Source: Desulfosudis oleivorans
GTDB lineage: Bacteria > Desulfobacterota > Desulfobacteria > Desulfobacterales > SURF-7
NCBI GenBank assembly: GCA_020723325.1
Contig: DYJD01000051.1
Location: 1-33,512, forward strand
Direction of reading: 5' to 3'
Length of the DNA: 33,512 nucleotides
In this document: piece by piece, positions 16,779-24,996 of the stretch
Numbering within the stretch: position 1 is the first letter of the stretch
Layout: each line of letters begins with the position of its first letter
The notes under the pieces: model-generated
Seen by the model: the letters and a program-made list of their open reading frames with translations, nothing else
The model's database searches: none
Told to the model about the DNA's origin: nothing
Translations under genes and position numbers: made by a program

Positions 16779-17780
16779 ATGACGATAGATACAAAACAGC
16801 AAATATTGGTGACAGGCGGCGGCGGTTTTCTGGGCAAAGCCATTATCCGCAAATTAACGGAACTTGGCTGCCGGCCGGTGAGCTTTTCCCGCAGTTGGTA
16901 CGCCGATATTGACAAGCTGGGGGTAAAACAGATCCAAGGGGACCTCTCCGACATGGCCGCGGTGGACCAGGCCGTCAAGGGCATGGAGCTTGTTTTCCAT
17001 GCGGCGGCCAAGGCCGGTGTCTGGGGATCCTACGAGTCCTTTTACCAGCCGAATGTGGTGGGTACCAATCATATTATCGCGGCGTGTAAAAAACACCGGG
17101 TTCCGCGGTTAATTTATACAAGTTCCCCCAGTGTGGTTTTTACCGGCAAGGATATGGAAGGCGTGGATGAATCCGTTCCCTATCCGGATGAATTTCATAC
17201 ACCGTATACGGAGACCAAGGCCCTGGCCGAAAAAGCGGTGCTGGCAGCAGCCAAGGAAGGACCGGCCGTGATCGCGTTGCGGCCCCATCTGATTTGGGGT
17301 CCGGAAGATCCCCATATCGTGCCCCGTATCCTTGAACGGGCCGACAAACTGGTGCGCGTGGGTTCCCGGGAGAATAAGGTGGATACCATCTACATCGACA
17401 ATGCCGCCGAGGCTCATATCCTGGCCGCCGCGGCCCTTACAAAAAATCCAGCCCTATCCGGCAAAGTTTATTTCATCAGCAACGACGAGCCCATGCCCCT
17501 GTGGGATATCATCAACGGTATCCTGAAGGCCGGGGGACGCAAACCGGTTACCCGGACCCTGCCCCATGGGGTGGTATGGACCATCGGCGCTGTGCTGGAA
17601 TTCATCTACAGTACCTTCCGGCTGAAAGGCGAACCCAAGATGACCCGCTTTGTGGCCGATGAATTGGGCACAGCCCATTGGTTTGATATCAGCGCCGTCA
17701 AGCGCGATCTCGGTTATGCCCCGCGCGTTTCCATTGCCGAAGGGCTGAAGCGGCTGGAAGGATGGCTGCAACAGCAATAG
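16779..17780 (+). CDS. oleD: OleD-like 2-alkyl-3-oxoalkanoate reductase (extended SDR)
   Basis: 333 residues of the NAD-dependent epimerase/dehydratase (extended SDR) superfamily. The nucleotide-binding motif TGGGGFLG lies at 12-19, catalytic Ser in YTSSPSVVF (S115 or S116), and Tyr-Lys in YTETKALAEK (Y143, K147). In hydrocarbon biosynthesis OleD reduces the beta-keto acid made by OleA to the beta-hydroxy acid used by OleC. AAAAGG six bases before the ATG is a good ribosome site. Order B, C, D with OleA missing suggests that OleA is encoded elsewhere or that the substrate comes from another thiolase-like enzyme. The next gene starts 30 bp later on the same strand. Confidence 0.87.
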   Translation: MTIDTKQQILVTGGGGFLGKAIIRKLTELGCRPVSFSRSWYADIDKLGVKQIQGDLSDMAAVDQAVKGMELVFHAAAKAGVWGSYESFYQPNVVGTNHIIAACKKHRVPRLIYTSSPSVVFTGKDMEGVDESVPYPDEFHTPYTETKALAEKAVLAAAKEGPAVIALRPHLIWGPEDPHIVPRILERADKLVRVGSRENKVDTIYIDNAAEAHILAAAALTKNPALSGKVYFISNDEPMPLWDIINGILKAGGRKPVTRTLPHGVVWTIGAVLEFIYSTFRLKGEPKMTRFVADELGTAHWFDISAVKRDLGYAPRVSIAEGLKRLEGWLQQQ

Positions 17781-17810
17781 GCTGAATAAACCGTTTTTAG
17801 GACAAAAACC

Positions 17811-19106
17811 ATGACGGATAAAAACAAAAAACTGCTCATTTCCGGCGACTATATGCTGCTCTTCGGCATCGGACTTGCCATCATTTATTGGCTGATCGAG
17901 TCGGTCATCCATCTGTTTGTTTCTTCCGACATCAATTTTCTGCAACAACTCCTGGGAACGAGCATCTACAACACCTATACCCGCATCATCATCCTCTGCC
18001 TCTTTGTCATTTTCGGTTCCCATGTCCAATATACCATCAACAAACGCCGGGAAGCGGAAACCGCCCTGCAGGAAAGCGAAGAAAAATACCGCAAGATCCT
18101 GGAGAGCATTGAAGAGGGCTATTATGAAGTGGACACTGAAGGCAAATTCGTCTTTTTCAATGATTCGGTTTGCCGAATCCTGGGGGTGTCCAAGGAAGAA
18201 CTGTTGGGAAGAGACAGCAGCTCCTATATGGATGAGGACAATCAGCGCAAATTGGCCGAGACTTTCAATGAAGTAGCGGATACCGGCAAGCCCTTCACGG
18301 CCTTTGACTGTGAATATATCATCAATGACGGCACCCGCCGCATCATTGAGACTTCCGTTTCCCTGATCAACGATTATAAAGGCAACATGCTCGGTTTCCG
18401 GGGGGTGGCCCGGGACATTACCGAAAAAAAAGATATGGAAAGGGAACTGCTGGAGTATCATAAAAAACTCCAGGCTTCCCGGTCCGCGGCCATCCTGGGG
18501 CTGGCCAAACTGGCTGAATATCGCGACTATCGAACCGGCTCGCATCTGGAGCGCATCCGCGAATATGCCAAGGTGATTGCCCAGGAATTGTCCAAAAATC
18601 CGGAATACGCCGACTACATCGACGCTGAATACATCGAGGATATTTACAATTCAGCCATTTTGCACGACATCGGCAAGGTGGCCATCTCCGATGCCATCCT
18701 GCTGAAACCGGGCGAATTGACCGAGACGGAATTTGAAGTGATGAAACGGCATACCACCCTGGGCGGCCAGGCCCTGGAGGTCATTGAATCCCGCACCCAG
18801 GGGCAGTCCTTTCTAACCATCGGCAAGGAAATCGCCTACCATCATCATGAACGCTGGGACGGCAGCGGCTATCCCAAAGGCCTTGTGGGCCAGGCCATCC
18901 CCTTGTCCGCCCGCATCGTCACCCTGGCGGATGTATATGACGCCCTGGTATCTGAACGGAGTTATAAAAAGGCCATGGAGCACGATGCCGTTCTTGAACA
19001 TATTCGAGAAGGCCGCGGTACCCAATTTGATCCGGATGTGGTGGATGCTTTTCTCGCCCGCATGGATGAGATCAAGGAGATCCACCATCGCCTGAAGGAT
19101 GTTTAA
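17811..19106 (+). CDS. Membrane PAS/HD-GYP cyclic di-GMP phosphodiesterase
   Basis: 431 residues: two transmembrane helices (about 14-36 and 57-75), a coiled coil, a PAS domain (about 88-205, ending in a PAC-like RGVARDITEKKDMER), and an HD-GYP domain (about 225-418). The metal-binding HD pair is H285-D286 in ILHDIGKV. The signature HHERWDGSGYPKG at 345-357 is intact, so cyclic di-GMP hydrolysis is likely. It may be the counterpart of the GGDEF cyclase at 7391. It lies 30 bp after oleD and may be read through from the ole transcript, with AGGAC upstream of its ATG. It ends only 7 bp from the convergent DHH-CBS gene. Confidence 0.9.
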   Translation: MTDKNKKLLISGDYMLLFGIGLAIIYWLIESVIHLFVSSDINFLQQLLGTSIYNTYTRIIILCLFVIFGSHVQYTINKRREAETALQESEEKYRKILESIEEGYYEVDTEGKFVFFNDSVCRILGVSKEELLGRDSSSYMDEDNQRKLAETFNEVADTGKPFTAFDCEYIINDGTRRIIETSVSLINDYKGNMLGFRGVARDITEKKDMERELLEYHKKLQASRSAAILGLAKLAEYRDYRTGSHLERIREYAKVIAQELSKNPEYADYIDAEYIEDIYNSAILHDIGKVAISDAILLKPGELTETEFEVMKRHTTLGGQALEVIESRTQGQSFLTIGKEIAYHHHERWDGSGYPKGLVGQAIPLSARIVTLADVYDALVSERSYKKAMEHDAVLEHIREGRGTQFDPDVVDAFLARMDEIKEIHHRLKDV

Positions 19107-19113
19107 AGTCGGA

Positions 19114-20406
19114 TCAGTCCGGCAACAGATCGTAAAAATATACCATGGCGTCGGAACGGGTCACGATTCCGATGATTTGCCCCTTTTCCACCACCGGCAG
19201 CCGGCCGATGTCATGCTTGACCATCAACCGGGCCGCTTCCACCGGGCTGCGGTCCGGCGCAATGGTGACGATATCGCGGCTCATGAAGGCTTTGACCGGC
19301 GCCTTCATCTGGTTGTTGCGCACCTTGTGAAAATCCCGGCGGGAGATGACCCCCACCAAACGGCCGCCGTCCACCACCGGCAAGCCGGTGCAGCCCTTAT
19401 CCCGCAAGATCTTGGCGGTCTGGGACATGCTGGTTTCCGACGGAATGGTGAACACCGGGTAGGACATGAGATCACTCACCCGCACGGAGGACTGCTGGTT
19501 GCCCTCGATCAGCTCAATGAGCCAGTCCTTGATGGCTTCGGCCGAGGCGGATTTGATCATGGCCGAGGCCGCGCCGGGATGGCCGCCGCCGCCCATGCTG
19601 CGCATCATCAAGCCCACATTCAGCTCTTCCACGTTGCTGCGGCCGATGACGATGCTGCGATTGTTTTCCTTGTCGCTGAAAATCCCGAAGGCCGCATCCA
19701 CATTTAAAATCTCCCGGTACATGTGCACCACCAGGGACAAGTTGCCTACATGGCCGCTGATCTCAAGGGAATTGATGCTGATGCTGTAGCCGGCCACCTT
19801 GCTGCGTTTGGCCTTTTGCAGCATTTCATACAGGATGTTCTTCTGCTTCTCCCCATAGCCTGGGCGCAGGAAAGTGCTCAGGACATTCAGGTCCGCCTTG
19901 CGATCCAGCAGATAGGCGGCGGCATAGGCATCTTCAGCCGTGGTGGAAGGAAAAGTGAGATTACCGGTGTCCTCATATAAACCCGCGAGAAAAAGCGTGG
20001 CCTGCATGGGAGTCAGCAGCTTGCGCTGCTCCTTCAATTCCCGCACCATCAAGGTGATGGTGGCGCCCTTTTCCTCCTTGCATTCCCAGCCGGCCTGAAT
20101 ATCGCCGCCCGCATGGTGATCCCAAAGAATGATTTCAACTGCCGGCTTGTCTTTCAGCTTGGTAAAACCTTCCAACCGGCTCCAGGCATTGGTATCCACG
20201 ACGATCAAGCGCCGCACGGCATCTAAATCAATGTCCGCGGGCGCACGGACATCGAAAAGATCCTTATGAATGGAAAGAAAGCCCTTGGCATTGGGATTGA
20301 TGGTCTTGGGCAGTACGGGCACGGCCGCCGGATACAACAAGGTTCCGGCGATCACCGAGGCCAGGGCGTCAAAATCGCAACTCTTGTGGGTGGTGATGAT
20401 TTCCAT
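19114..20406 (-). CDS. DHH/DHHA1 phosphoesterase with two CBS domains
   Basis: 430 residues. The N-terminal DHH domain (1-160) has the manganese ligands D11 and D13 (CDFDALAS), D71 (VVDTNAW), D96-H97-H98 (WDHHAG) and D146 (YEDTGN). A DHHA1 domain follows, with GGGGHPGAASAM near 275-286. Two CBS domains follow at about 308-365 (VSDLMSYPVFTIP) and 372-428 (VKAFMSRDIVTIAP). DHH-DHHA1 enzymes cleave short oligonucleotides or cyclic dinucleotides, and CBS pairs bind adenosyl ligands and may regulate. In some deltaproteobacteria this block is fused to a CCA-adding/poly(A) polymerase domain; none follows here. Closeness to the HD-GYP gene may reflect shared nucleotide signalling (inference). Confidence 0.87.
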   Translation of the reverse strand: MEIITTHKSCDFDALASVIAGTLLYPAAVPVLPKTINPNAKGFLSIHKDLFDVRAPADIDLDAVRRLIVVDTNAWSRLEGFTKLKDKPAVEIILWDHHAGGDIQAGWECKEEKGATITLMVRELKEQRKLLTPMQATLFLAGLYEDTGNLTFPSTTAEDAYAAAYLLDRKADLNVLSTFLRPGYGEKQKNILYEMLQKAKRSKVAGYSISINSLEISGHVGNLSLVVHMYREILNVDAAFGIFSDKENNRSIVIGRSNVEELNVGLMMRSMGGGGHPGAASAMIKSASAEAIKDWLIELIEGNQQSSVRVSDLMSYPVFTIPSETSMSQTAKILRDKGCTGLPVVDGGRLVGVISRRDFHKVRNNQMKAPVKAFMSRDIVTIAPDRSPVEAARLMVKHDIGRLPVVEKGQIIGIVTRSDAMVYFYDLLPD

Positions 20407-20524
20407 AAATTCGCGATAGTTCCTTTTTGTTATGGTCTAACTCTCCAGCATCCGTCATGATGCCGGTATTTTCTCACAATTCCGCCCGCAGGGCAAGTAG
20501 GGACCAGGGGACTTGGCACGGAAT

Positions 20525-20567
20525 GCGCGGACGCGTCCGCGCTTTAACAGCGGCGACACGTCGCCGC
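20525..20567. repeat. Two adjacent GC-rich palindromes
   Basis: A perfect 18-bp palindrome (half-site GCGCGGACG) at 20525-20542 and a near-perfect one at 20550-20567 (GCGGCGACACGTCGCCGC) are 7 bp apart. They lie upstream of the DHH-CBS gene and beside the composite element at 20612. They look like extragenic palindromic repeats. No gene lies in 20407-20935; all of it is repeat material. Confidence 0.65.
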
Positions 20568-20611
20568 ACTCCAAAATATTACATGGTTCTTCCTCTTCGC
20601 CATCCTTCCTC

Positions 20612-20870
20612 TCGGGGTCGGGGTCGGGGTCGGTATCGGTATCGATTTTTTTTCCATTTTTTTTCACCCCGCCCTCCTCCCAAAGGCGATTCGCCAATAG
20701 GACGGGTCATGGCCTCCCGTCGATGGGTAGGGGCGGTTCGCGAACCGCCCCTACGGCAAGGCCATCGTGTTGGGTCTTGGGGTCAGCATAGAAAAAGCCC
20801 TGGTTTTTCGGGGGCGGGGCACCCCAAATTATTTTTTACGATACTGATTCCGATACCGACCCCGACCCCG
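20612..20870 (+). mobile_element. MITE-like composite element, copy 2 (full)
   Basis: 259 bp with ~32-bp inverted ends. The left array (20612-20645) is TCGGGG three times, TCGGTA twice, then TCGATT. The right array (20839-20870) is CGATAC, TGATTC, CGATAC, CGACCC twice, then CGATGA. A perfect 28-bp palindrome at 20727-20754 (half-site GTAGGGGCGGTTCG) lies in the middle. The interior shares long stretches with the copies at 11334 and 26249, such as CCAAAGGCGATTCGCCAA, GCCATCGTGTTGGG and a G-rich run before the right end. Module A is not intact here; only a weak trace (CCATCCTTCCTC) precedes the array. No target duplication is evident. Confidence 0.75.
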
Positions 20871-20935
20871 ATGAAAAAGCCTTTTTTGCATGGGATTGCT
20901 ATTTAGGAGCATAAAATCCTACACTCTCTCAAAAC

Positions 20936-23503
20936 CTATTCCTGAATCGCCGGCAAAAACCCGGCGATACGCGCAACATCCGCCCGCAGACCAAAATCAT
21001 CGAAATACACATTCAAGGCCCCGTTGCCGTAGGCATGCAGCCCCAATTCCGGCTGGGCGCTGAAACCGGCAATGGGCGAAAGCAGCTCGGCCTGATGGCT
21101 GCGCACCACGGCATTGGGTTCGGCAAGATCCACCATGCCGGCCACGGTTCCCACAGTGCCGTTGACTGCTTCCCACTGCACCAGGGTAAAATAATCATTT
21201 TCCGGCGTTGTGCCGCTTGCCTGGGCAGACGGCCAGTTCAACGAATTGCATGCGCTGGTGCAGCGCGGATTGCCTTTGCGCTCCATGTTCAGTAATATGC
21301 TGTCCGGGGTGCCGTAGCCGGTTTTGTCGCCGTAATACACCCGGATATAATTGTCCTTGGTTCGAAAGCTGCCGCTTACTCCCGTGGCTTGTTGCACCCC
21401 GCCGACCTCCAGCGGGCCGGCGCCAAAGGGCGTGCCGCCGGCCAGGCGGTTCAGCAAGATCGTGCCGGCCGCGCTGCCGCCCCAGGCCCCGGAAGAAAGC
21501 AGGGGCGTTCCCACCACAACCGCTGCCGCGCCGCCGGCCTGGGTCAGGATGTCCCCGGCCTGAATCGGACCGGTCCCATTGGTGAATTGGATGGAGGCGG
21601 CCTCCTGCAAGCGCACCACCAGGCCGGCTTCAGGTAGCGGATAATAATTCGACAAGATTTTCACATCGTCAATATACCACCCGTCCCGTTGCACGGAAAA
21701 ATCCGTTTCCAAGCGAAAGCGGATGCGCACGTTCTCCTTTAAATAAGCGGCCGGGATGGGAATGTGTTGTTCCACCCAGGTGGTTTGCGGCACTTCCCCG
21801 AAAAACCAGCCGTTGGTAAAATCAGTCAGTGGGTCGAAACCGGCGGAAATGTCGGATGAAATTTCCACATAACCAAAGTCAAAAGCGAATTCCAGATCAT
21901 AGCGATGCCAAAACACCAATTCCACGTCCTGTTCCCATTTCAGATTAAGGGGCTTGGAAGTAAGGGTGATGCTCTGGTTGTCGGCATAATTTCCGCCGGG
22001 GCTGTCATGCCAGCAGTTGCTGGCGCTGTGATAGTGATTTCCCACCCGAGCCCAGGGCGGATCCGGATTCCAATTTACCGTGCCTGACTCCATATTGTCC
22101 GTAAAAAAGGTGACCGGCGTCAATTTTTTATAGGCAAGCCATTTGCGCACAGTACCGAAATTGGTTTGCTGCCAGAGCACGATCATGGGCGTGTCAGCCA
22201 TTGGCACAATGGCATTGTCGATTCCATCCAAGGGCATGAACAAATTCTGGTTGCCGCGCAAAAAGGAAACGCCGTAGCAATCAGCATTGTTGTTCAGTCG
22301 CAATGAAATGCCCGCGGCAAAATATTTGGGAATGGGCACTGGATCAAACCCGCCCTCAGGCACGCTGGTGGGATCAAAACCGATTTTCACCTGGGTGTCA
22401 TAGCTCAGGTAACGGCCGGCCGCGCCGTATCTACGGGCCAGATCCACTCCCGAAGTTTCCGGCTTAAAGGCGATCAGGCTGGATTTCCGGTCCGGAGTTG
22501 AAACCACCTGGATCACCTTCAGCACCTTATCGCCGCCCACTGTTGCAACCGCATGATCCCCCAGGCTGGAGGTTTCCTCCCAATGGGATTTGTCCTCAAA
22601 ACGGTCATGGAACTCCCTTTTTTCATCCAAGGGAATGGAATAGGCGATTTCGCGGCTGATACCGGCGCTGCTTTTGCCAATGGAACGCAGCAGCAAAAAC
22701 GAATCCAGCACAATGGTTCCGGACCCTGGCGGCGTCACCCAGGCGGCATTCGGGTCTGCCATGGTCACGCCCATGAGTTTGTCCTGGGCATGATCGGTTT
22801 TGCGGTAGCGGTAGGTTTGCCCGGCCAGGGTGAAGCGGCCGTTGCGGCTTGGAAACAATTCCACTTCCGCGCCCACCAGCAGCTCGCCCCCCGGACCAAT
22901 GCCGGAAACACCGGTGCCGTTGTAGCCGCTGCTGGGGGCGCCCAGTTTTGGCCGCTGGCCTTGCTCCGCCAGCCAATTCCCGGCGGTCTTGATGAATCGG
23001 ATCACTTGTTGATCCGCATCCGACATGTCCACGGCATCAAAGGGGGTAAGGGTGCCCACATCATCAAAAACCAGGTTGCCGGCGACATTGGGCCAATCCG
23101 GCCGCATGCCGAAGGGCACCTTGATTTCCAGCACGGAAACATTGGAAGTCGCGGCCACTTCGAAAACATAGGTTGAAAACATCAGCCGGAAACTCCCGCC
23201 CCGGTCGCCCACCGGATATTCATGATCATGCAAGCCGTCGATATCCTCGCCCCGCTGCAATTTGGCCGCGGCATAGCGATAGCCGGACTCGGCCAGATAA
23301 TAGGCCTGGTCTGCCAGGTTGGCGCCCATGAGATGAAAAGACTGACTGGTGGTCTGGGAAATCATGGCCGCGCCCAAAACACTGAGGATCACCATGGTGA
23401 TGATCAGGCCGATCAACACAGCCCCGGCCTGCCCGGCTGGGCCCGAATACCAGGCAATCTTTTCTCTTTCGCCTCGCGGCATTTCAGCAGGCAATGGGTT
23501 CAT
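20936..23503 (-). CDS. Giant PilX-like minor pilin/adhesin with jelly-roll module
   Basis: 855 residues. The N-terminus resembles PilX: a single hydrophobic helix (about 27-47, GAVLIGLIITMVILSVLGAAM) followed by ADQAYYLAESGYRYA, as in the PilX/GspK group. The large C-terminal part is beta-rich. Residues about 465-617 form a MAM-like jelly roll ending DGWYIDDVKI (608-617), and a second concanavalin-like region lies at about 300-440. Typical PilX is about 170-200 residues, so this looks like a pilus-tip pilin carrying an adhesin. The start overlaps the upstream pilW-like stop (ATGA at 23500-23503). It is the last gene of the operon; the 3' side runs into repeats. No prepilin Glu5 is seen. Confidence 0.7.
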   Translation of the reverse strand: MNPLPAEMPRGEREKIAWYSGPAGQAGAVLIGLIITMVILSVLGAAMISQTTSQSFHLMGANLADQAYYLAESGYRYAAAKLQRGEDIDGLHDHEYPVGDRGGSFRLMFSTYVFEVAATSNVSVLEIKVPFGMRPDWPNVAGNLVFDDVGTLTPFDAVDMSDADQQVIRFIKTAGNWLAEQGQRPKLGAPSSGYNGTGVSGIGPGGELLVGAEVELFPSRNGRFTLAGQTYRYRKTDHAQDKLMGVTMADPNAAWVTPPGSGTIVLDSFLLLRSIGKSSAGISREIAYSIPLDEKREFHDRFEDKSHWEETSSLGDHAVATVGGDKVLKVIQVVSTPDRKSSLIAFKPETSGVDLARRYGAAGRYLSYDTQVKIGFDPTSVPEGGFDPVPIPKYFAAGISLRLNNNADCYGVSFLRGNQNLFMPLDGIDNAIVPMADTPMIVLWQQTNFGTVRKWLAYKKLTPVTFFTDNMESGTVNWNPDPPWARVGNHYHSASNCWHDSPGGNYADNQSITLTSKPLNLKWEQDVELVFWHRYDLEFAFDFGYVEISSDISAGFDPLTDFTNGWFFGEVPQTTWVEQHIPIPAAYLKENVRIRFRLETDFSVQRDGWYIDDVKILSNYYPLPEAGLVVRLQEAASIQFTNGTGPIQAGDILTQAGGAAAVVVGTPLLSSGAWGGSAAGTILLNRLAGGTPFGAGPLEVGGVQQATGVSGSFRTKDNYIRVYYGDKTGYGTPDSILLNMERKGNPRCTSACNSLNWPSAQASGTTPENDYFTLVQWEAVNGTVGTVAGMVDLAEPNAVVRSHQAELLSPIAGFSAQPELGLHAYGNGALNVYFDDFGLRADVARIAGFLPAIQE

Positions 23504-24060
23504 GGCGCGTTCACATTCAGATTATTGCGCGGATTGATGGCCAGGTTGAACGGATGGATGGTGGCATCGCCGTCCTTGCGGGACAAATCAAACCGAATCC
23601 GCAGCAAAGCCAGGTCTGAAAAATCCCCGGGCGGGGCAGCGGCTGAATTGCCGGCCGTATCTGTATACGTCACCTGAAAGGCGCTCACCTGATCCACCAG
23701 CACCTGGGTTTGGGCTCCCCCGCAGTTGGCGCAATTGCAGTCAGCGGTTGGGTCCGTCCGCATGACCAACTCATTTCCCCGCACGGTCAAGGCCCGGAAA
23801 AAAGGTGAAACCGCTTCCACCCGGTACACAATGCAATCATCGTCACAATTGGCCCCATCAATGGCCGTGATTTCGGCCAACTCCCTTTCCATGCGCCCTG
23901 CGGCAAGCCGGGCCTTTTGGGAGATGGTCACATTCTCCCGGGTGGCGGAATAGCCCTGCGTTCCCGTTACCAGCCACAAACCGGCCGTGAGGGCCAGGAT
24001 GCCGAACAAGATCAGGGTGATCAAAATCTCGATTAAAGTGAATCCGGCCGTGTTCCGCAT
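23500..24060 (-). CDS. PilW-like minor pilin (prepilin)
   Basis: 186 residues from ATG 24060, preferred over ATG 24081 because AAGG precedes it and the leader becomes a standard six residues. The prepilin peptidase site is MRNTAG/FTLIEILITL, with Glu5 present, followed by a membrane-embedded N-terminal helix. The rest is a polar globular domain with a pair of Cys near DGANCDDDCIVYR and a CNCANC cluster, probably disulfide-bonded. Role: priming or initiating complex of type IV pilus or type II secretion pseudopilus. It overlaps the PilX-like gene by four bases and starts 10 bp after the PilV-like stop. Confidence 0.8.
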   Translation of the reverse strand: MRNTAGFTLIEILITLILFGILALTAGLWLVTGTQGYSATRENVTISQKARLAAGRMERELAEITAIDGANCDDDCIVYRVEAVSPFFRALTVRGNELVMRTDPTADCNCANCGGAQTQVLVDQVSAFQVTYTDTAGNSAAAPPGDFSDLALLRIRFDLSRKDGDATIHPFNLAINPRNNLNVNAP

Positions 24061-24070
24061 GTTCGCAACC

Positions 24071-24508
24071 TTAGGGCACATGGGTGAAAATGGATTGGAG
24101 TATCTGGGTTTTGGCAGGATCTGAAACCGGCGCCGCCGACACGGTCACTTGCATGATTTCAAGGCCGCCGTCATTGCCCGGATCGATCTCAAACCCGGCG
24201 GTGGAGGTACTCACCGAGATTCCCCCACTGCTGTAGGATTCGGCCTTGGTTTTGAAAGTGCCGTACAGGGAAGCCCCGGGAGTCTTGGCATCGGATTCCA
24301 GCCAAAGCCGATAATCATTCGTAATCTGTTCCATGACAGCTTTCACTTCAAGGCCGGTCTGGGTGTTGCCCACGGCCTGGGCGCTCCGGGAAAGGTTGGC
24401 GCCGATGAATTGGGTCAGCATCGTGCCGAGAATCGCGGCCAGGACAATACTGACGATGACCTCAATTAAAGTAAAGCCGTGTCGATTTCCGGAGAAAATT
24501 GTTCTCAT
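24071..24508 (-). CDS. PilV-like minor pilin (prepilin)
   Basis: 145 residues. The prepilin leader MRTIFSGNRHG precedes FTLIEVIVSIVLAAILG, with the expected Glu5 after cleavage. The short C-terminal domain is Ser/Thr-rich and ends EIMQVTVSAAPVSDPAKTQILQSIFTHVP. Size and motif fit PilV or another small minor pilin; PilE-type is possible. It overlaps the upstream gspH-like stop by four bases (24505-24508, ATGA) and lies 10 bp before the PilW-like gene, so the four pilin genes form one operon. Confidence 0.78.
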   Translation of the reverse strand: MRTIFSGNRHGFTLIEVIVSIVLAAILGTMLTQFIGANLSRSAQAVGNTQTGLEVKAVMEQITNDYRLWLESDAKTPGASLYGTFKTKAESYSSGGISVSTSTAGFEIDPGNDGGLEIMQVTVSAAPVSDPAKTQILQSIFTHVP

Positions 24509-24996
24509 GGTATAAAACCCGTCTCGTTGGTGATGGTGACGGACAGGGAGCGGCCTTCCGAGCTGAGTGAAAAAACGCTTCCCCCCGCAACCGTACCGGC
24601 GGCGTCCAGGCAGGGCCGGCCCCAGGAATTGAAGGAAACCACGGCCATTCCCGTGAGGACAATATTTTCAGCGGCAAGATCGATAATGTCAACCTCCTCC
24701 CCTGGCAGGCGCTGCTGCTGCTCCACCCCGCCGGTAAATTGAAAGAGCCAGTAACGGTCGCCGGCCGGATTGCAGCGCACCCCCCAGGTGCTGTTGGTAT
24801 TCAAGGCCCGGGCCTGGGCATAGCGCAGATGGGCCTTGATATTCTCCGCCCTGGCCGTCAGCCTCACCGGTTCCTGCAAAGAACGACCGATAACCACGAC
24901 GCTGACAACGCCGATGATGAACAAGACCATGATGATTTCAATCATGGTCAGACCGGAGTCGTTCCCACTGTTTCGCTTTTTTAGGTTATAACTCAT
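24505..24996 (-). CDS. GspH/FimT-family minor pseudopilin
   Basis: 163 residues. The leader MSYNLKKRNSGNDSG is followed by LTMIEIIMVLFIIGVVSVVVIG, a prepilin helix with Leu instead of Phe at +1 and Glu5 present. The C-terminal domain has the GspH/FimT pattern: ENIKAHLRYAQARALNTNSTWGV, a core Cys, and a final FSLSSEGRSLSVTITNETG strand. It is the first gene of the minor-pilin group. Its ATG overlaps the stop of the VanX-like gene (24993-24996), and no ribosome site of its own is clear, suggesting coupling to the upstream gene. Confidence 0.83.
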   Translation of the reverse strand: MSYNLKKRNSGNDSGLTMIEIIMVLFIIGVVSVVVIGRSLQEPVRLTARAENIKAHLRYAQARALNTNSTWGVRCNPAGDRYWLFQFTGGVEQQQRLPGEEVDIIDLAAENIVLTGMAVVSFNSWGRPCLDAAGTVAGGSVFSLSSEGRSLSVTITNETGFIP

